Numbered from the stretch's first letter, positions 1 through 14,702 are shown. The stretch is DNA of 64,000 nucleotides from Agelas oroides (GCA_949130485.1 OX422183.1:31404640-31468639); one strand, 5' to 3'. Program-made: numbers and translations. The notes: generated by a model from the sequence alone, not told the origin.

Positions 1-483
1 ACGCAAACAGTAGCCTCGCTCCCAGGCCCCGTCCAGCTTTCCATCACTTGCAGTATGGAAACGAGACTACGCAAACCGCAGTACGCCAAGATACTAATAA
101 AAGGGCAAAAACCCACGATTTTATATTTTATATAACTATACAACTGCCTGTTTGCTTCAGCACAAAATAATACTATACCATGTTGTTATACAAGTAGGTG
201 AGAAAGTTTAGTTCAGTGGTCTATTCTAGTGGTCCAGTTCAGTGGTCTATTCTTAGTGGTCCAGTTCAGGTATTGCGTATGGGCATAGATAGTATGGTAT
301 GGGCAAGTGGAAAATGCTGAAGCGTGGAAACTAAAGCAAAGAGAAAAGTTGCCTAGGATCCACCGGAGAAGATTCTCAATGAGGAGTCAATCATTGTCAT
401 TAGAAGCACATCGTGGCATCTTGCATTTTGACAAATGCTACTTCTGTTTTTGCATTTGGTTTCCATACTTCCATGATCCACTG

Positions 484-749
484 TAGTCTCGCAAGCCACA
501 CCCTTCGCAGAGAGGAAGGGTCTGATCATGATGTGAGTTGTCGCCGAGGAATGCAATTATCGAACAGTGCCGTTAGATAATAAGATGCTGACGTTGGGAT
601 GTAACTGCTACTCCATGACAATGGATGCGATCTTCGAAGAGTGCGGATCTCATTGGTCACAGCAAGTTTCAGCCATGGCAACAACTCCATGGTCGCAGTG
701 TGACCAGACCCTTCCTCTCTGCAGAGGGTGTGGGACTATATTTGCCATT
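484..749. mobile_element. MITE with TAGTCTCGCAAGCC ends (copy A)
   Basis: The left end TAGTCTCGCAAGCC with CCCTTCGCAGAGAGGAAGGG is answered by an inverted CCAGACCCTTCCTCTCTGC near the right end. The same element occurs at 7271-7530 and at 29285-29571, where target-site duplications can be seen. It is non-coding. Confidence 0.7.
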
Positions 750-1628
750 GTTGACCGTCTTCTGTAGATCAACTCACTCAGACAGAGTTTGATCACCAGC
801 TGAGCTGCCAGTTGAACACGGAGAATCTACCATGATTGGCAGTGGTGTGTACTCCACCATAGATATGTCATATATCTATGACTCCACTGGCTACCTCCTC
901 TCAGACAGTCACCAACCTACAACAGTTGAAGCATAATCAGTAACATCTTCAATACCGCACCCCAAGATGTCTAGCGTTTAGTGCTACGATTTATCTTAGC
1001 TGCAACGCTACCTCAATCCTCAGACAGTCACCAGTGCAGGGTGCCTGCCTCTGATGGCGATGCTTACGAAACAGCCATACACTCCAATCCCAGTCCGAGT
1101 ATCCTGGAATCGGGAGGTTACGTGCAGCGCAACGTCCCGTGCCCAGACCCTCTTTTTCGGGAGTTCTGGGACCGGAAGTTATGTGTTAATTACGTCATTC
1201 AAGTTAGTGGCCGGCCGGCGCCCGGCTGGCTTGGTTTAGTCCGGGCTTGAGACCATAGATAATAGACCTACGGATCGAGGTCTATAAATCTGTGATGAGA
1301 CTAAATCATAATAGTTGCTTAAATCAATATAGTGAGCATCTGCTGGTTGATCCGGTCTGCCAAGAGAAAGATTCTAGGAGTGTAATGTCACCACTAAACG
1401 CGGATCTCACGAAACATTTTATTTGCATGGGAAGGCATGTTACAGTTTCTTCCTTACTTCAGGTTTTGATTGTTTGAGATGCCATACTTAAATAACCAAT
1501 CAGATTCATGGAAGGTGAAGTTTCAGTGATTTTGATTGGTCAGTTTGAACTAACACCCACACATCACATGTACAGACATGCAATTGCAACCGACCTGAAA
1601 TTTACAGTACCACCGTATCATGTGATCA

Positions 1629-1919
1629 AGAGCTCATAAGAACGGGTGGCTGGAGTAACAGCGTGTAGCGCTATAAATATGTAAAATTCGAAACCAGGCA
1701 GAATTTACCGCCAGTATTAAAAATAGTAACACGCCCTGCGCATGCGCTATATGCTGCGTTGACATATAAGCCATTATGCATTAAATTGTTGCTAAGCACG
1801 TGACCGGGTGTTCTATTTTTAGTATGGTTCAATAATTTTGCCCGGACTACGGGCTTCTATTGGAGTTACATGCTCTTACTCTAGCTGCCCGTTAATGTTC
1901 TTATGCGCTCTTGTGATAT
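1629..1919. mobile_element. Foldback MITE, AAGAACGGG family (copy A)
   Basis: The left arm (AGAGCTCATAAGAACGGGTG, then GGCTGGAGTAACAGCG) is mirrored by the right arm (CTCTAGCTGCCCG, then TTCTTATGCGCTCTTG). Related copies lie at about 8968-9222 (copy B) and 31268-31517 (POLR2H intron 2). There is no open reading frame of note. Confidence 0.65.
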
Positions 1920-2100
1920 GTCATGTGACCATGCACTATAAAAGTGGTAGCTGTTTTTCATGTCAAATAACAGCAACTGACAAATTGACACACAAACTGA
2001 CCAGCTGCCCACACTATTCGTGCATGTGTGCGTGAGGTAATAAAAAAATGGCAAGCACTAACTACTTTACAAAAGACATACTATACACACTCAGTTGTCT

Positions 2101-4636
<2,536 letters not shown>

Positions 4637-4756
4637 CTTTGAGCCGAGGCTAATGGATGAATGGAAGGTGCAAATATGTTGCACTCAGAAGACCAGTGCT
4701 AGAAAAACATCTGAAGCCAAGTTGCTTACACAAACACTAATTATCAGGTACTAAGT

Positions 4757-4975
4757 CTGCGCCCAGACCCCAACCCAAAAGAGAGGGTCTGGTGACCTTT
4801 GACCGACCTCTTGGGCTTCATTAACGTTGATTGCTTTCTGCGGAGATTTGCCCTCCGTGAATCACATTGCAGAAAACACAATCTGCGGTTGCAACACTGG
4901 AAATCCTTGGCTAGCCCGAGGAATCAGCCGAATGTCACCAGACCCTCTCCTCGCAGGGTAAGCCATGGGCGCCCA
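4757..4975. mobile_element. Degenerate MITE with GCCCAGACCC ends
   Basis: It begins GCGCCCAGACCCCAACCC, has an inner GGGTCTGGTGACC, and ends CCAGACCCTCTCCTCGCAGG. Internal segments (CACATTGCAGAAAACACAAT; TTGGGCTTCATTAA) match, in the opposite sense or rearranged, the element at 13635-13965. No gene was seen between 4640 and 5118. Confidence 0.55.
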
Positions 4976-5118
4976 GAAACTTGCAAGCTATGGCTATCTG
5001 TGATGACATGTGTAGCTACAATTTATCCCTCCCCCCAGCAATCTGACTGGTGTGACAACAACATGCTGATAAAATTCCCAACTTTTCCTAGTGAAAGTGT
5101 CCAGACGCTATTTTTCGA

Positions 5119-5638
5119 CTAACCCTTTGGGTAACAATTAGCTTCACCACTCCTCCTTCTTGTGAGTGTCTTGGTAAAAGCAGGCTCCCCACCATTCCAG
5201 AAGATGGTCTTGATGGTCACTTTCTTGTATCCTGTAGCCCTGTACACACCCTTAAGTGTAGCCTCGTCTGTCTTATACCGAATCTCCTGTTTAACCATGT
5301 GCACCAACTTAAAACCAACTTCGTCCATCGTCTCCTCAGACGTATAGACGCATATCACACCCTTGTTTGAGTTCCTTGGATACCTTAAGGGACTGTCCTT
5401 CGCTGTTGAACTCTTGGCACCCCTTGCACCCAATTCTCCCGATTCTACTGCTTTCCGAATCATATGCCATGTTTCATCGAGCTTGTCAAATCGCTTAAAG
5501 ACAAGCCATTTTCCAAGACATTTTTGTGAGGATTCTATCTCATCTGGGGCTTCTACACACACCCAGTAGGCATCAGTGACGGTTGTTGGATTCACTGTAG
5601 GTGATACGGCTTCAGGATCACTGTCAGTGTCAGAGGAC
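5119..5638 (-). CDS. BLES03 / C11orf68-like protein (UPF0696 family), last exon
   Basis: One open exon of about 173 codons ends at a stop at 5119-5121. It resembles the C-terminal half of vertebrate C11orf68 (BLES03): GKWLVF, then a tryptophan helix (ETWHMIRKAVESGELG), the strand VICVYT, then IRYKTDEATLKGVYRATGY. The human protein has GKWLM, AVVEGRLQVAKVS, VICVYT, LTYKPDVYTYLGIYRANRW in the same order. Function in the family is not established; the known structure has an eIF4E-like fold, from memory. The exon opens with an acidic Ser/Asp-rich stretch after acceptor CAGCAG. Upstream exons were not identified with a matching phase, so the N-terminus is missing. It lies head-to-tail upstream of EIF4B on the same strand. 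Confidence 0.7.
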
Positions 5639-5639
5639 C

Positions 5640-6944
5640 TGCTGATGGAATAAAAGTGCTTAATTTAATTTAGATGACAGATTATATTTAGCACATACCG
5701 TAGACTCTGGTTAATAAGCACATGCGCTTATTAGTGTATTACTAAGTGGTAAGCAAAGTTAAAAAACACCCCTTTTAGTAAGGCATACTTCATTTAAACT
5801 ACCTTGTGTGTACAGTAACAACAACGAGGACCAATCAGGTGGGATATGTACTTATAGCTGGGATTCGTGGTTTACAATAACCACCCTTGTCCTCAGGTTA
5901 CAGCCTCAGATTATTGACCAAATAAACCCCAGGCTACCTTGTTACAACTATACCTTCTATTTCTCATGAAGGTAGAGCATATGAAATAAAGCATATACAC
6001 TGTACACAAATAGTTTACATACACAAACTTGCACAATGTACAGTATGGTTTACAGTAAATTGTCTTTGTTTAACGCCAGTTGAATCAAGTTAACATGCAA
6101 AGCAAAGTCGGAGTCAGGGGTCAAGTCAGGATAAGCTATGGCGCATGCGCAGTCGTTAGGCGGAGGAGCTCAACCTAGTAATGTCTACAAGCTGAAAATA
6201 TTTGAGTGTGCAGAGTGGGTAACAGCAGATATCACCCTCCCACCAACACTGTACCCACAAGTGAAAAATCATCCATCCACCTACTCAATCTACAAAGTAT
6301 GATGTGATCAGAGTCAGCACGCTATGTAGTGTCTGGCAACACCCAATATTTCCCCCCAAGCACCTGTTAAGGTGAGGTGTTAGAGATAAGGTCATGGGAT
6401 ATGGAAACTGAGTGCATGCATGCCTGGCTATCTGCCAAGAAGCTGAGTATAGCAGCATATTGTGTGTATGTATGCCTGGGTATCTGCCAACCCCTGAGTA
6501 AAGTGCAGCTACTATTCGAGGGTGGCTACTATTCGAGGGCGGCGTCTGTTCAAAGAAATACGGTATGTGATATTTGCTGAAGGATATTAACTGCCTCAAT
6601 ATACAGTAACTCCATAAAAGGACTGTATCCCTCTATTCACTAGAATGCTTACAAAGTTAAGCTTACTAACTCGTCAGATTTGTTTCCGACAGTGCACTTC
6701 ACCATGCTGTCACTAAAGACCAGCTGAGCCGTACTCTGCATGAGGTGTCATACACGTGTGTATCTACCTATATAGGCATTTCTTAATTTCTTTATCACAA
6801 CCTAAGATGCGTTGCCTGAGGGTGAAGCAGTGGTTTAGTAACACTGAACAAGGCTGTGAAGATGAATATAATTATGTGATCAGGCTTCCTATTCAGCCTG
6901 TAAAGAAGTTCACCACATAATTCATGTGCACAGCTTTTTGGCAA
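5640..6944. other. Unassigned stretch, possible 5' exons
   Basis: No complete gene is seen. A minus-strand open segment at about 6671-6748 starts with ATG (MQSTAQLVFSDSM) and ends at a plausible donor GTAAGC, but its phase does not fit the exon at 5119-5638. It may be a chance frame or need a further exon. A short repeat (CTATTCGAGGG/GGCTACTATTCGAGG) occurs near 6513-6540. Confidence 0.35.
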
Positions 6945-7270
6945 GGATACTAATAAAAGGGCAAAAAGCCACATTTTATACATGTTGTTATACAAGTAGG
7001 TGAGTCTCGCTAGAGAAAGTTTAGTTCAGTACTCTATTCTAGTGGTCCAGTTCAGGTATTGCGTATGGGCATAGATAGTATGGTATGGGCAAGTGGAAAA
7101 TGCTGAAGCATGGAAACCAAAGTAGAAAGAAGAGTTGCCTAGGATCCACCGGAGAAGATTCTCAATGAGGAGCCAATCAATGTCATTAGAAGCACATCGT
7201 GGCATCTTGCATTTTGACAAATGCTACTTCTGTTTTTGCATTTTGGTTTCCATACTTCCATGATCCACTG

Positions 7271-7530
7271 TAGTCTCGCAAGCCACACCCTTCGCAGAGA
7301 GGAAGGGTCTGATCATGATGCGAGTTGTCGCCGAGGAATGCAATTATCGAACAGTGCCGTTAGATAATAAGATGCTGACGTTGGGATGTAACTGCTACTC
7401 CATGACAATGGATGCGATCTTCGAAGAGTGCAGATCTCATTGGTCACATCAAGTTTCAGCCATGGCAACAACTCCATGGTCGCAGTGTGACCAGACCCTT
7501 CCTCTCTGCAAAGGGTGTGGGACTATATTT
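7271..7530. mobile_element. MITE with TAGTCTCGCAAGCC ends (copy B)
   Basis: This is the duplicate of the element at 484-749. It was carried along by the segmental duplication rather than inserted independently, since the flanks match as well. Confidence 0.7.
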
Positions 7531-8164
7531 GCCATTGTTGACCGTCTTCTGTAGATCAACTCACTCAGACAGAGTTTGATCACCAGCTGAGCTGCCAGTT
7601 GAACACGGAGAATCTACCATGATTGGCAGTGGTGTGTACTCCACCATAGATATGTCATATATCTATGACTCCACTGGCTACCTCCTCTCAGACAGTCACC
7701 AACCTACAACAGTTGAAGCATGATCAGTAACATCTTCAATACCGCACCCCAAGATGTCTAGCGTTTAGTGCTACGATTTATCTTAGCTGCAACGCTACCT
7801 CAATCCTCAGACAATCACCAGTGCAGGGTGCCTGCCTCTGATGGCGATGCTTACGAAACAGCCATACACTCCAATCCCAGTCCGAGTATCCTGGAATCGG
7901 GAGGTTACGTGCAGCGCAACGTCCCGTGCCCAGACCCTCTTTTTCGGGAGTTCTGGGACCGGAAGTTATGTGTTAATTACGTCATTCAAGTTAGTGGCCG
8001 GCCGGCGCCCGGCTGGCTTGGTTTAGTCTGGGCATGAGACCATAGATAATAGACCTACGGATCGAGGTCTATAAATCTATGATGAGACTAAATCATAATA
8101 GTTGCTTATATCAATATAGTGAGCATCTGCTGGTTGATCCGGTCTGCCAAGAGAAAGATTCTAG

Positions 8165-8698
8165 GCAGTGGCGGATTTAGGGGGGGTAAGGGGGGTGCAA
8201 ATGCACCCCCCTTTGGCGGCTAGTAATGTATTTTGCGTACATAACTGCACGAGTCCATGCAGCAACAACAACCAGGCACAGATACACACTCACGTATCAG
8301 TTCCTTACTGATCTCCAGACGTTTGACTAGGCCTAGAGTTGCTTCGAGATATTCAGTTCGGCCCGAGGGGTCCGCCACGGCGCGCCTCGACGTACGAGAT
8401 TTCGAAATCCACTGGATTTCACGTGGATTTCGGATTTCAGAGTAGATTTCTGGGTTTCACAGTGGATTTCTGGATTTCAGTTTGGATTTCTGCCGACAGG
8501 TTTCTTAAAACACTGTCGGACAGTGTACGAGATTTATTTTGTGACAGACCCCTCGGTTCGGCCTTCCAGCTATATATTTTTTATTGTATGAATGCGTTCA
8601 CGTGACCGAAAGTGGGCGTGGCAACCCAAAAATTTTCCGGCGCGCTTCGCGCGCCAGTGACTGAACCCCCCTTTCTAAATTTCTAGATCCGCCACTGC
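8165..8698. mobile_element. TIR element inserted only in copy B
   Basis: It is bounded by GCAGTGGCGGATTTAG and the inverted CTAGATCCGCCACTGC, with the 3-bp target duplication TAG on both sides. Copy A has the empty site (ATTCTAGGAGTG near 1371), which shows the insertion directly. The interior has TGGATTTC repeats (about 8407-8487) and an inner inverted CCGAGGGGTC/GACCCCTCGG. No transposase is visible, so it is non-autonomous. Confidence 0.9.
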
Positions 8699-8967
8699 TA
8701 GGAGTGTAATGTCACCACTAAACGCCTCAACAAAGATCTCACAAAACATTTTATTTGCATGGGAAGGCATGTTACAGTTTCTTCTTTACTTCAGGTTTTA
8801 ATAGTTTGAGATGCCATACTTAAATAACCAATCAGATTCATGGAAGGTGAAGTTTCAGTGATTTTGATTGGTCAGTTTGAATTAACACCCAACAACACAC
8901 ACAACATCACATGTACAGACCTGAAATTTACAGTACCACCGCAGCCAACAAGGTTATCATGTGTTCA

Positions 8968-9222
8968 AGAGCTCATAAGAACGGGCGGCTAGAGTAAGAG
9001 CGTGTAACTACATAAACCGGGCAGAATTTACTGCCAGTACTAAAAATAGTAACACCCCCTGTGCACACTGCATTGACATAAGCCATTATGCATTAAATTG
9101 TTGCTAAGCACGCACGTGACCGGGTGTTCTATTTTTAGTATGGTTCAATAATTTTGCCCGGACTACGGGCTTCTATTGGAGTTACACGCTCTTACTCTAG
9201 CCGCCTGTTCTTATGCGCTCTT
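8968..9222. mobile_element. Foldback MITE, AAGAACGGG family (copy B)
   Basis: Arms AAGAACGGGCGGCTAGAG and CTCTAGCCGCCTGTTCTTAT face each other around CGGGTGTTCTATTTTTAG. It is the duplicate of 1629-1919, with several small deletions. Confidence 0.65.
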
Positions 9223-9423
9223 GTGATATGTCATGTGACCATGCACTATAAAAGTTTTTTTTTTCATGTCAAATAACAGCAACTAACAAATTGACACACA
9301 AACTGACCAGCTACTTAACCACACTATTCGTGCATGTGTGCGTGAGGTAATAAAAAATAGCAAGCACTAACTACTTTACAAAAGACATACTATACACACT
9401 CAGTTGTCTCTAGGCATCTGAAA

Positions 9424-10600
9424 TCATTTCGAAGTGGGTGAGGCTGGGTGACAATCCTCCCTTCTTCTTCCGAGCCCTCTTGGTCTGTCACACTCCCTTC
9501 CACTAGCTTGTCTCTCCTCTCCTTCATGAGACTCATTTCTTCTGCCTCCCCGACCAATGTCTAGCTGTTTCACATATGCATGTGTGCAGAGTAATGACGC
9601 ATATGAACTTGTCCAATGATATAATTTCGTGGCGTAAGTTCAATTGACATCCTCCTAGGAAAAACTTGCTCACCTTCAAAAGCCGTTCTTCAATCTCCCT
9701 CTCTCTTGCTGCAGTGTCCACAGGCTTAGCTTGCCCAAATATAGAGCTTGAAGCCCTTCCTCCTTCTTCTCCCTCTCTCCCACCCGATGTATCCTCCAGT
9801 GGCTTTGTGCGAGGTTGAAGCTGTAGCCTGGGGCGCTCTGGAGGGGGAGTTGAGAGTCATACTGATATATATGCATGCACCCTCACATAAAGCAGCCATT
9901 GTGCACATGTTTGTTCCTCCCCACTGCCAACACATACATACACACCTTTTGGCAATTCATCTCTTTTTCTGTCCCACTGACGATGATCCTCTGGGCTCCT
10001 TCGTTGAGGCTGATAACCATCAGAACCATAGGTGTCACGGTAGTGACTCCCCCTCTCATACCTCTGAGAGGGGCCATGGTCACGGTACTGATCATACCTA
10101 CCAAAAGAACATCGTGCAAGTAATGAGATAACCTTAGTTGTGGAGGATGTAGACTCTTTTGTCAGAAAAAGAGGAAGGATGGAGAGAGGGGAGTGGAAGT
10201 GAGAAAGAATTGAAGGAGGGAGAGGGAAGGAGATAGAAGGAGGGAAGCAGGAAGGGAGGGAAAAGAAGGGAAAGAGATGGCGGGAGGAAAAGGCTGGAGA
10301 GGGAGGAAGGGAGGTGGAGGAAAGAAGGAAAAATGTTGTCTTCTTTTTCAGTTGGTCAGGATACATTGATTAGAGTACACAGAGATCACCAGCTTTGACC
10401 CTAGGCCATGTGGGAGGAGGGAGGAGTAAATATTACGCTACCTCACTCCCCCTCTGCCACCACCTACCCTCTCCCTCCATGGTAGTGGTAGCTTCCCTGA
10501 CTGTCCTGTGGAGGAGGGCTTCTCTCTCCATCTCCCATCCCTTGCCTCCAGTCTCCCAATGTAGGATCATCTTGGCCTCTGCCACCTCTCCAGGAACCTC
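9424..10600 (-). pseudogene. 5'-truncated EIF4B duplicate, last four exons
   Basis: Exons 10468-10600, 9946-10097, 9674-9837 and 9424-9564 correspond one to one with those at 3272-3404, 2609-2874, 2336-2499 and 2101-2226. Frames and splice sites are intact, including SIFGQAKPVDTAAREREIEE. The DRYG exon has one 38-residue unit where copy A has two. The final exon is five codons longer and ends EDCHPASPTSK, close to vertebrate eIF4B (EEDCHSPTSK), so B keeps the ancestral C-terminus here. No RRM exon lies upstream, and the homology stops in an AC tract, so it cannot make a full eIF4B by itself. Whether it is transcribed, or serves as an alternative 3' end, cannot be told from sequence. Confidence 0.8.
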
Positions 10601-10652
10601 CTGTGTGTGTGTGTGTGTGTGTGTGTGTGAGTGTGTGAGTGTGAGTGTGTGT

Positions 10653-10687
<35 letters not shown>

Positions 10688-10830
10688 ATATAAAACACTA
10701 TACCAAACACTACAGTCATTGCATTGACATGCATGCACACACACACATGCACACTCACTCGCCCACACATGCAAGCATGCCCACACACACACACACGCAC
10801 ATGCGCGCACACACATGCACATTGGTAAAT
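10601..10830. repeat. GT/AC microsatellite at the duplication edge
   Basis: A GT-dinucleotide run interrupted by GTGA, then AC-rich sequence with ATGCAC units. It marks the distal limit of the similarity between copies A and B. Confidence 0.85.
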
Positions 10831-11029
10831 TATTATCCACAATTAGATGATAATTTATGTCATCCAAAAGTGGATGACTAGAATCATCCAAAAATGGATG
10901 ATTATTGTTTTTGTTCTATATAGAGACAAATAAACCAAAATCATCCAAAATTGGATGATTATTGCATGCCATGAAAAAATCAGCCAAATATGGATGATTG
11001 CAGATGGTAAAAAATCATCCACTTTTGGA
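10831..11029. repeat. Cluster of six short imperfect palindromes
   Basis: Copies of the 20-bp palindrome ATCATCCAAANNTGGATGAT occur at about 10831-10853 (diverged), 10858-10878, 10883-10902, 10940-10959, 10979-10998 and 11014-11029 (half). They are separated by unrelated AT-rich spacers of different length, so this is not a simple tandem repeat. No coding potential. Confidence 0.8.
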
Positions 11030-11063
11030 ATCAGAACATACCTCACTGTCGTTTTGTCTACTG

Positions 11064-11938
11064 TCGTTTTGTCTACTCAATATTTTTGTCTCTATTTGCA
11101 GTAGTATATAAGTATCACCATAGTACGAAGCTATACCGGAAAATATCACGAGTTTGATGCCGTCTGTATTGTTACGAGTGCGCAGCATGAGTAACAATGC
11201 CAACGGCAACAAACGAATGATGTTTTTTTCCGGTATAGCTTGGTACTATGGTGATAATGCATATGCGAACCTTCGATTTCATTGCAGCGCACGTGACTTG
11301 TAGTACCTGATACAGATTCTTGCGTGACTTGTAGTACTGATACGGATTGTCGCGTGACTTGTAGTAAAAAATACGGCTTTTTATAAACTGTGTGCAGCTC
11401 CATTGACTCCCATACATTAGCGTGAGTATGATAATAAGCCGTACACAACTCAAAATTAATGTACACTGAAATATACCAGCTTCATGCTGCTTTCATGATT
11501 GAGGTGTGATAAAATGTTAATGACGCTGCGGAAGTTGAACTACCACACACACTGGTGGGAAAGACGTGCGAATACCATTTGACTGTTCTACACAAATGTC
11601 GGCAACGGTGAACCATTGCTTTGCACACACGTTTGCAACTTTAAAAATTCTACCCAACTAATAACGATGTTGCTGTAACAGACCTAAAGAGTACTTCGTC
11701 TTTAGTCTTTTGTCTTTGTGTGGGTGCAACAACCTCATGATCAAGTTGCAGCAATGATACTTCAGGCAAAGACCGCGGTAATTTTCAACTTCGGTACTTG
11801 CGCATCACATGATTTCAGTGCATGGATGTTCAATGAAGAAATGCCTCAAATAACTCAAAGAAAGGCATGAAAACTTTGGTAAACTAAAGTTTAACAATGA
11901 ATGGCCAAAGGAAGCCAAAATATTGAGTAGACAAAACG
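11064..11938. mobile_element. Inverted-repeat element with nested hairpin
   Basis: GTTTTGTCTACTCAATATTT at about 11070 is mirrored by AAATATTGAGTAGACAAAAC at about 11919-11938. The left end also has the motif CTGTCGTTTTGTCTA twice in tandem. Nested inside, 11112-11253 forms a long hairpin (arms ATCACCATAGTACGAAGC and its inverse around the CGGTATAGC core), followed by three copies of CGTGACTTGTAGTA (about 11290-11370). No transposase-like frame is visible. Confidence 0.7.
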
Positions 11939-13634
11939 GGATGAACTAGAATGTTACTACCCCCCACCCACACCCACACCCACACCCACACACACACAGA
12001 CATAAACATTTGCTTTTAAAATCCTAGTTCAGTCATTCTTTGAGTCACCTTTATCTCCTCCATACTTCTTGAGACAAGGCTCCCCATCATTCCAGAAGTA
12101 CATGGTACATGGCTCAACCATGATGTGACATCAAATGGTTACCCCGGAGGAGGTAGGACATGACGTCACATCGTAGTGACAATTAGTGTGTTCTGATGAC
12201 ATTCCAAGGGCAAGAATTGTGTATACAAGCTACACATGCACGAATGGCTCTATGGACTAAGTTACGACAGGCATATTGGGTTTTTGACATCTGACCAGTC
12301 AAAATTGGTTATTATGACTCACTTCGCAAGCTAGGCTTGTAGGTTGCCAGTTCCACACAAGGTGTGTCAAAAGAGGCCATTTTAGCTGCTAAACATCTTC
12401 AGCTTTGTTGAAAATCATGCATCCATAATTTGTGCCCATTGTGACTCTGTCCATATAGCCATTCGTCCCACCCAGCTAATTTTTCAAAAACTCTCTTCCA
12501 TGCAGCTGGTAGGACAGAGCTTCTTTAGGCCAGGCAAACTAGATTTGTTGTTTCGCATCAGCCACTTACTCAATTTGTGTGTGGGTGGGTGGTCATTATT
12601 CATTACTAGCAAATGCTATAACATAGCTCACAATGGAAAAATCAACCATTTCAAATCTGTTGTGCTAGAACTAAGTACATTCATCTATCTGAGTTATGTA
12701 AAAACCGGACTATAATAGCTGCAGGTGCCAATTCGTCTTGGACTTCAAAGGGTTAAGTGCCAAAGGGTTAAGTGTCATTTCAAGTGACTTTAGAAGCTTC
12801 ACTATGAAATTAGTGGTACTGATGGATTTCACTTTATGTATCTTGTGCAAAAATGCCTGGACCAATCAAGTTTAGCTGTTATTTTATGTTGCAATACATA
12901 GAAGAATAATTGGTAGTTTGAAGTGACTTTTGACAAGTAAATTTAGCAAGTAACAGTGTAATTGATTATTTAACATTGGTGGAGTATTAAGATAGCTGGA
13001 CCACTCGCGTGCTGTTAGAGGTATGTTCATATATGATCCCCCATATAAAATCAAAAATCCCATCAGTTTGGCACATAACCTTCAGTTGGCTATATACATT
13101 TTCTGACGAACGAGGTCATAGAAACTATTGTAACTGTAGTTTACAAACAAGGTCACTTGGTTCTTGGATTTCAGCATACTTGATTTTTCCTCGGGTCCCC
13201 TAGCTAACGGCCATCAAAAGTGGGCGTGTCATTGCTGATACGTCTCGGAGGAAGCGGGCGCTGATGCGAAACAATAAATCTAGTTTGTCTGGCCTTAGGA
13301 AAAAGCCTGCTAACATTTATCCGGAAAGCATAATATCTAACACCATCCCGATCATAGTTGAATTAGATATCCATCCAGGTAAAATTCCAGTTAAGGCAAT
13401 AACTCCTTAAATAAGAGATCGATACCAGTATAGATGATATGGTATGCTACGCTCCTTCGAGTCTCCCATACGCTTACACAAAACAGCTAAATAGCTTACC
13501 ACAAAACAGCTAAATAGCTTACCACAAAACAGCTGAATAACTTACCAGTTGTTTACTGTCTATTCCTATTCCATTCCGGGCATCCTGGAATCGGGACATT
13601 ACTAAGCAAGGGTGCTCGCGTAATCAACACGTGC
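11939..13634. other. No gene seen
   Basis: Contains a short ACCCACACCC repeat (about 11960-12000), a pair of AAAGGGTTAAGTG motifs (about 12749-12772) resembling piggyBac-like termini seen elsewhere in the window, and three direct repeats of ACCACAAAACAGCTAAATAG (about 13470-13540). No supported exon on either strand. Confidence 0.5.
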
Positions 13635-13965
13635 ACTAGTCTCGTGCCCAGACCCCACCATGTACCAGCGAGGAGAGGGTCTGGTGACATCCAGCTGATT
13701 CCTTGGGCTTCATTAAAAATTCATAGCTTACTGTATGCATAGTTGCGAACTGATAACTAATTTACGCGCCAAAAAAGTGCTGTGTCATCGTGTTGAAGTA
13801 GTCAAGAATTTCCGGTGTTGCAACCACAGATTGTGTTTTCTGCAACGTGATTGGCTGTTGGCAAATTCCCCGTCGAAAAGCAATCAACTTAATGAAGCCG
13901 AGGAATCGGCCGAAGGTCACCAGACCCTTTTTTTCCTCGTGAGAGGGCGGGGTCTGGGCACGAGA
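13635..13965. mobile_element. MITE with TAGTCTCGTGCCCAGACC ends
   Basis: The terminal inverted repeats TAGTCTCGTGCCCAGACC and GGTCTGGGCACGAGACTA are perfect. The flanks CACGTGCAC/ACACGTGCAC are also nearly symmetrical. Inner sequence is shared with 4757-4975. Open frames here are incidental. Confidence 0.8.
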
Positions 13966-14606
13966 CTACACGTGCACAGGATTGCAGTGGGCATGGCTCA
14001 AGACGTCATCACCAAATACTTATTGCAACGACAACAAAATTTTACTACATGTATAATAGTCAAAAAGTCTTGGTGAGTCAGAAGTGTAGAATTCTATAGA
14101 GAATTTCTATGAAAGTATCAAATGATGCTTTCTATAACTCATAGTAGCTACCTCTCATCGCATGGCACCCCCATCTACCTAAAGTGTTGTTGCATTTTAA
14201 TTGCAATGACATCATTGCAACCCTTCTATATTGGTCACAGTAGCTGATACTGTCTTTACAGGTTCAGTGGTTGTTCTACAGTGCCATTCATGTGATAAAG
14301 ATTAATATGGGGTAATACTGAAAGTATACAAGATCATGTCAACATTTTCTTTTCACTGGATTGTTGATGTGCTAAATATAAGAAACCAATGCTGGATAGA
14401 GCACTGACCTGCACAGGGGAAATACAGTTCATAAAGTTACAACAGCTGTTAATGGACATTTCATTGCAATTTAGTATATAGTTTCTTGTAGAACCTTATG
14501 GAGAAAATTTTTCGGTCAACCCTGAACAGAATTCTGACGGCACATACTGAGTGGCTGCCAGGTGTGTGACTGAGGCATTTCAGTGCCACCTGTGCAGTAC
14601 ATACAG

Positions 14607-14702
14607 AGGATTGTGAGGGCTGGTGGTTGTCTGGTTGTCATAGCTGGGCACTGGCTACACAAACCAGGTGTCCTGGGTTCGATTCTCAGCAACTGCTGGC
14701 CT
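14607..14702 (+). other. tRNA-like (SINE-head-like) sequence
   Basis: GGTGTCCTGGGTTCGATTCTC is a good B-box/T-arm context, preceded by CACTGG...ACCAG that could form an anticodon-type stem, and by GGCTGGT that can pair loosely with GCTGGCC at the 3' end. The anticodon loop does not have a normal seven-base form, so this is more likely a tRNA-derived SINE or decayed tRNA than a working gene. It ends about 30 bp before the 67-bp array. Confidence 0.35.

Larger units (their letters stand above)
6945..10770. repeat. Segmental duplication, copy B
   Basis: This is the same sequence as about 85-3500, in the same orientation. It contains the last four EIF4B exons without the RRM exons and ends in AC-rich sequence just upstream of the G/D/R-rich exon. 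It carries one private insertion (8165-8698). Within the four exons all splice signals and frames are intact, so the duplication is young or still under constraint. Confidence 0.85.

Noticed and set aside
981-1250. 89-aa frame present in both duplicates (also 7768-8037)
   Set aside because: Conserved only because the DNA was duplicated recently; no similarity to a protein family, and overlapping frames are open too.
6671-6748. First exon of the BLES03-like gene
   Set aside because: It has a start and a donor, but the phase does not fit the known exon; not enough support.
13735-14076. 113-aa plus-strand frame
   Set aside because: Most of it lies inside the MITE at 13635-13965 and similar frames are broken in the related element at 4757-4975.
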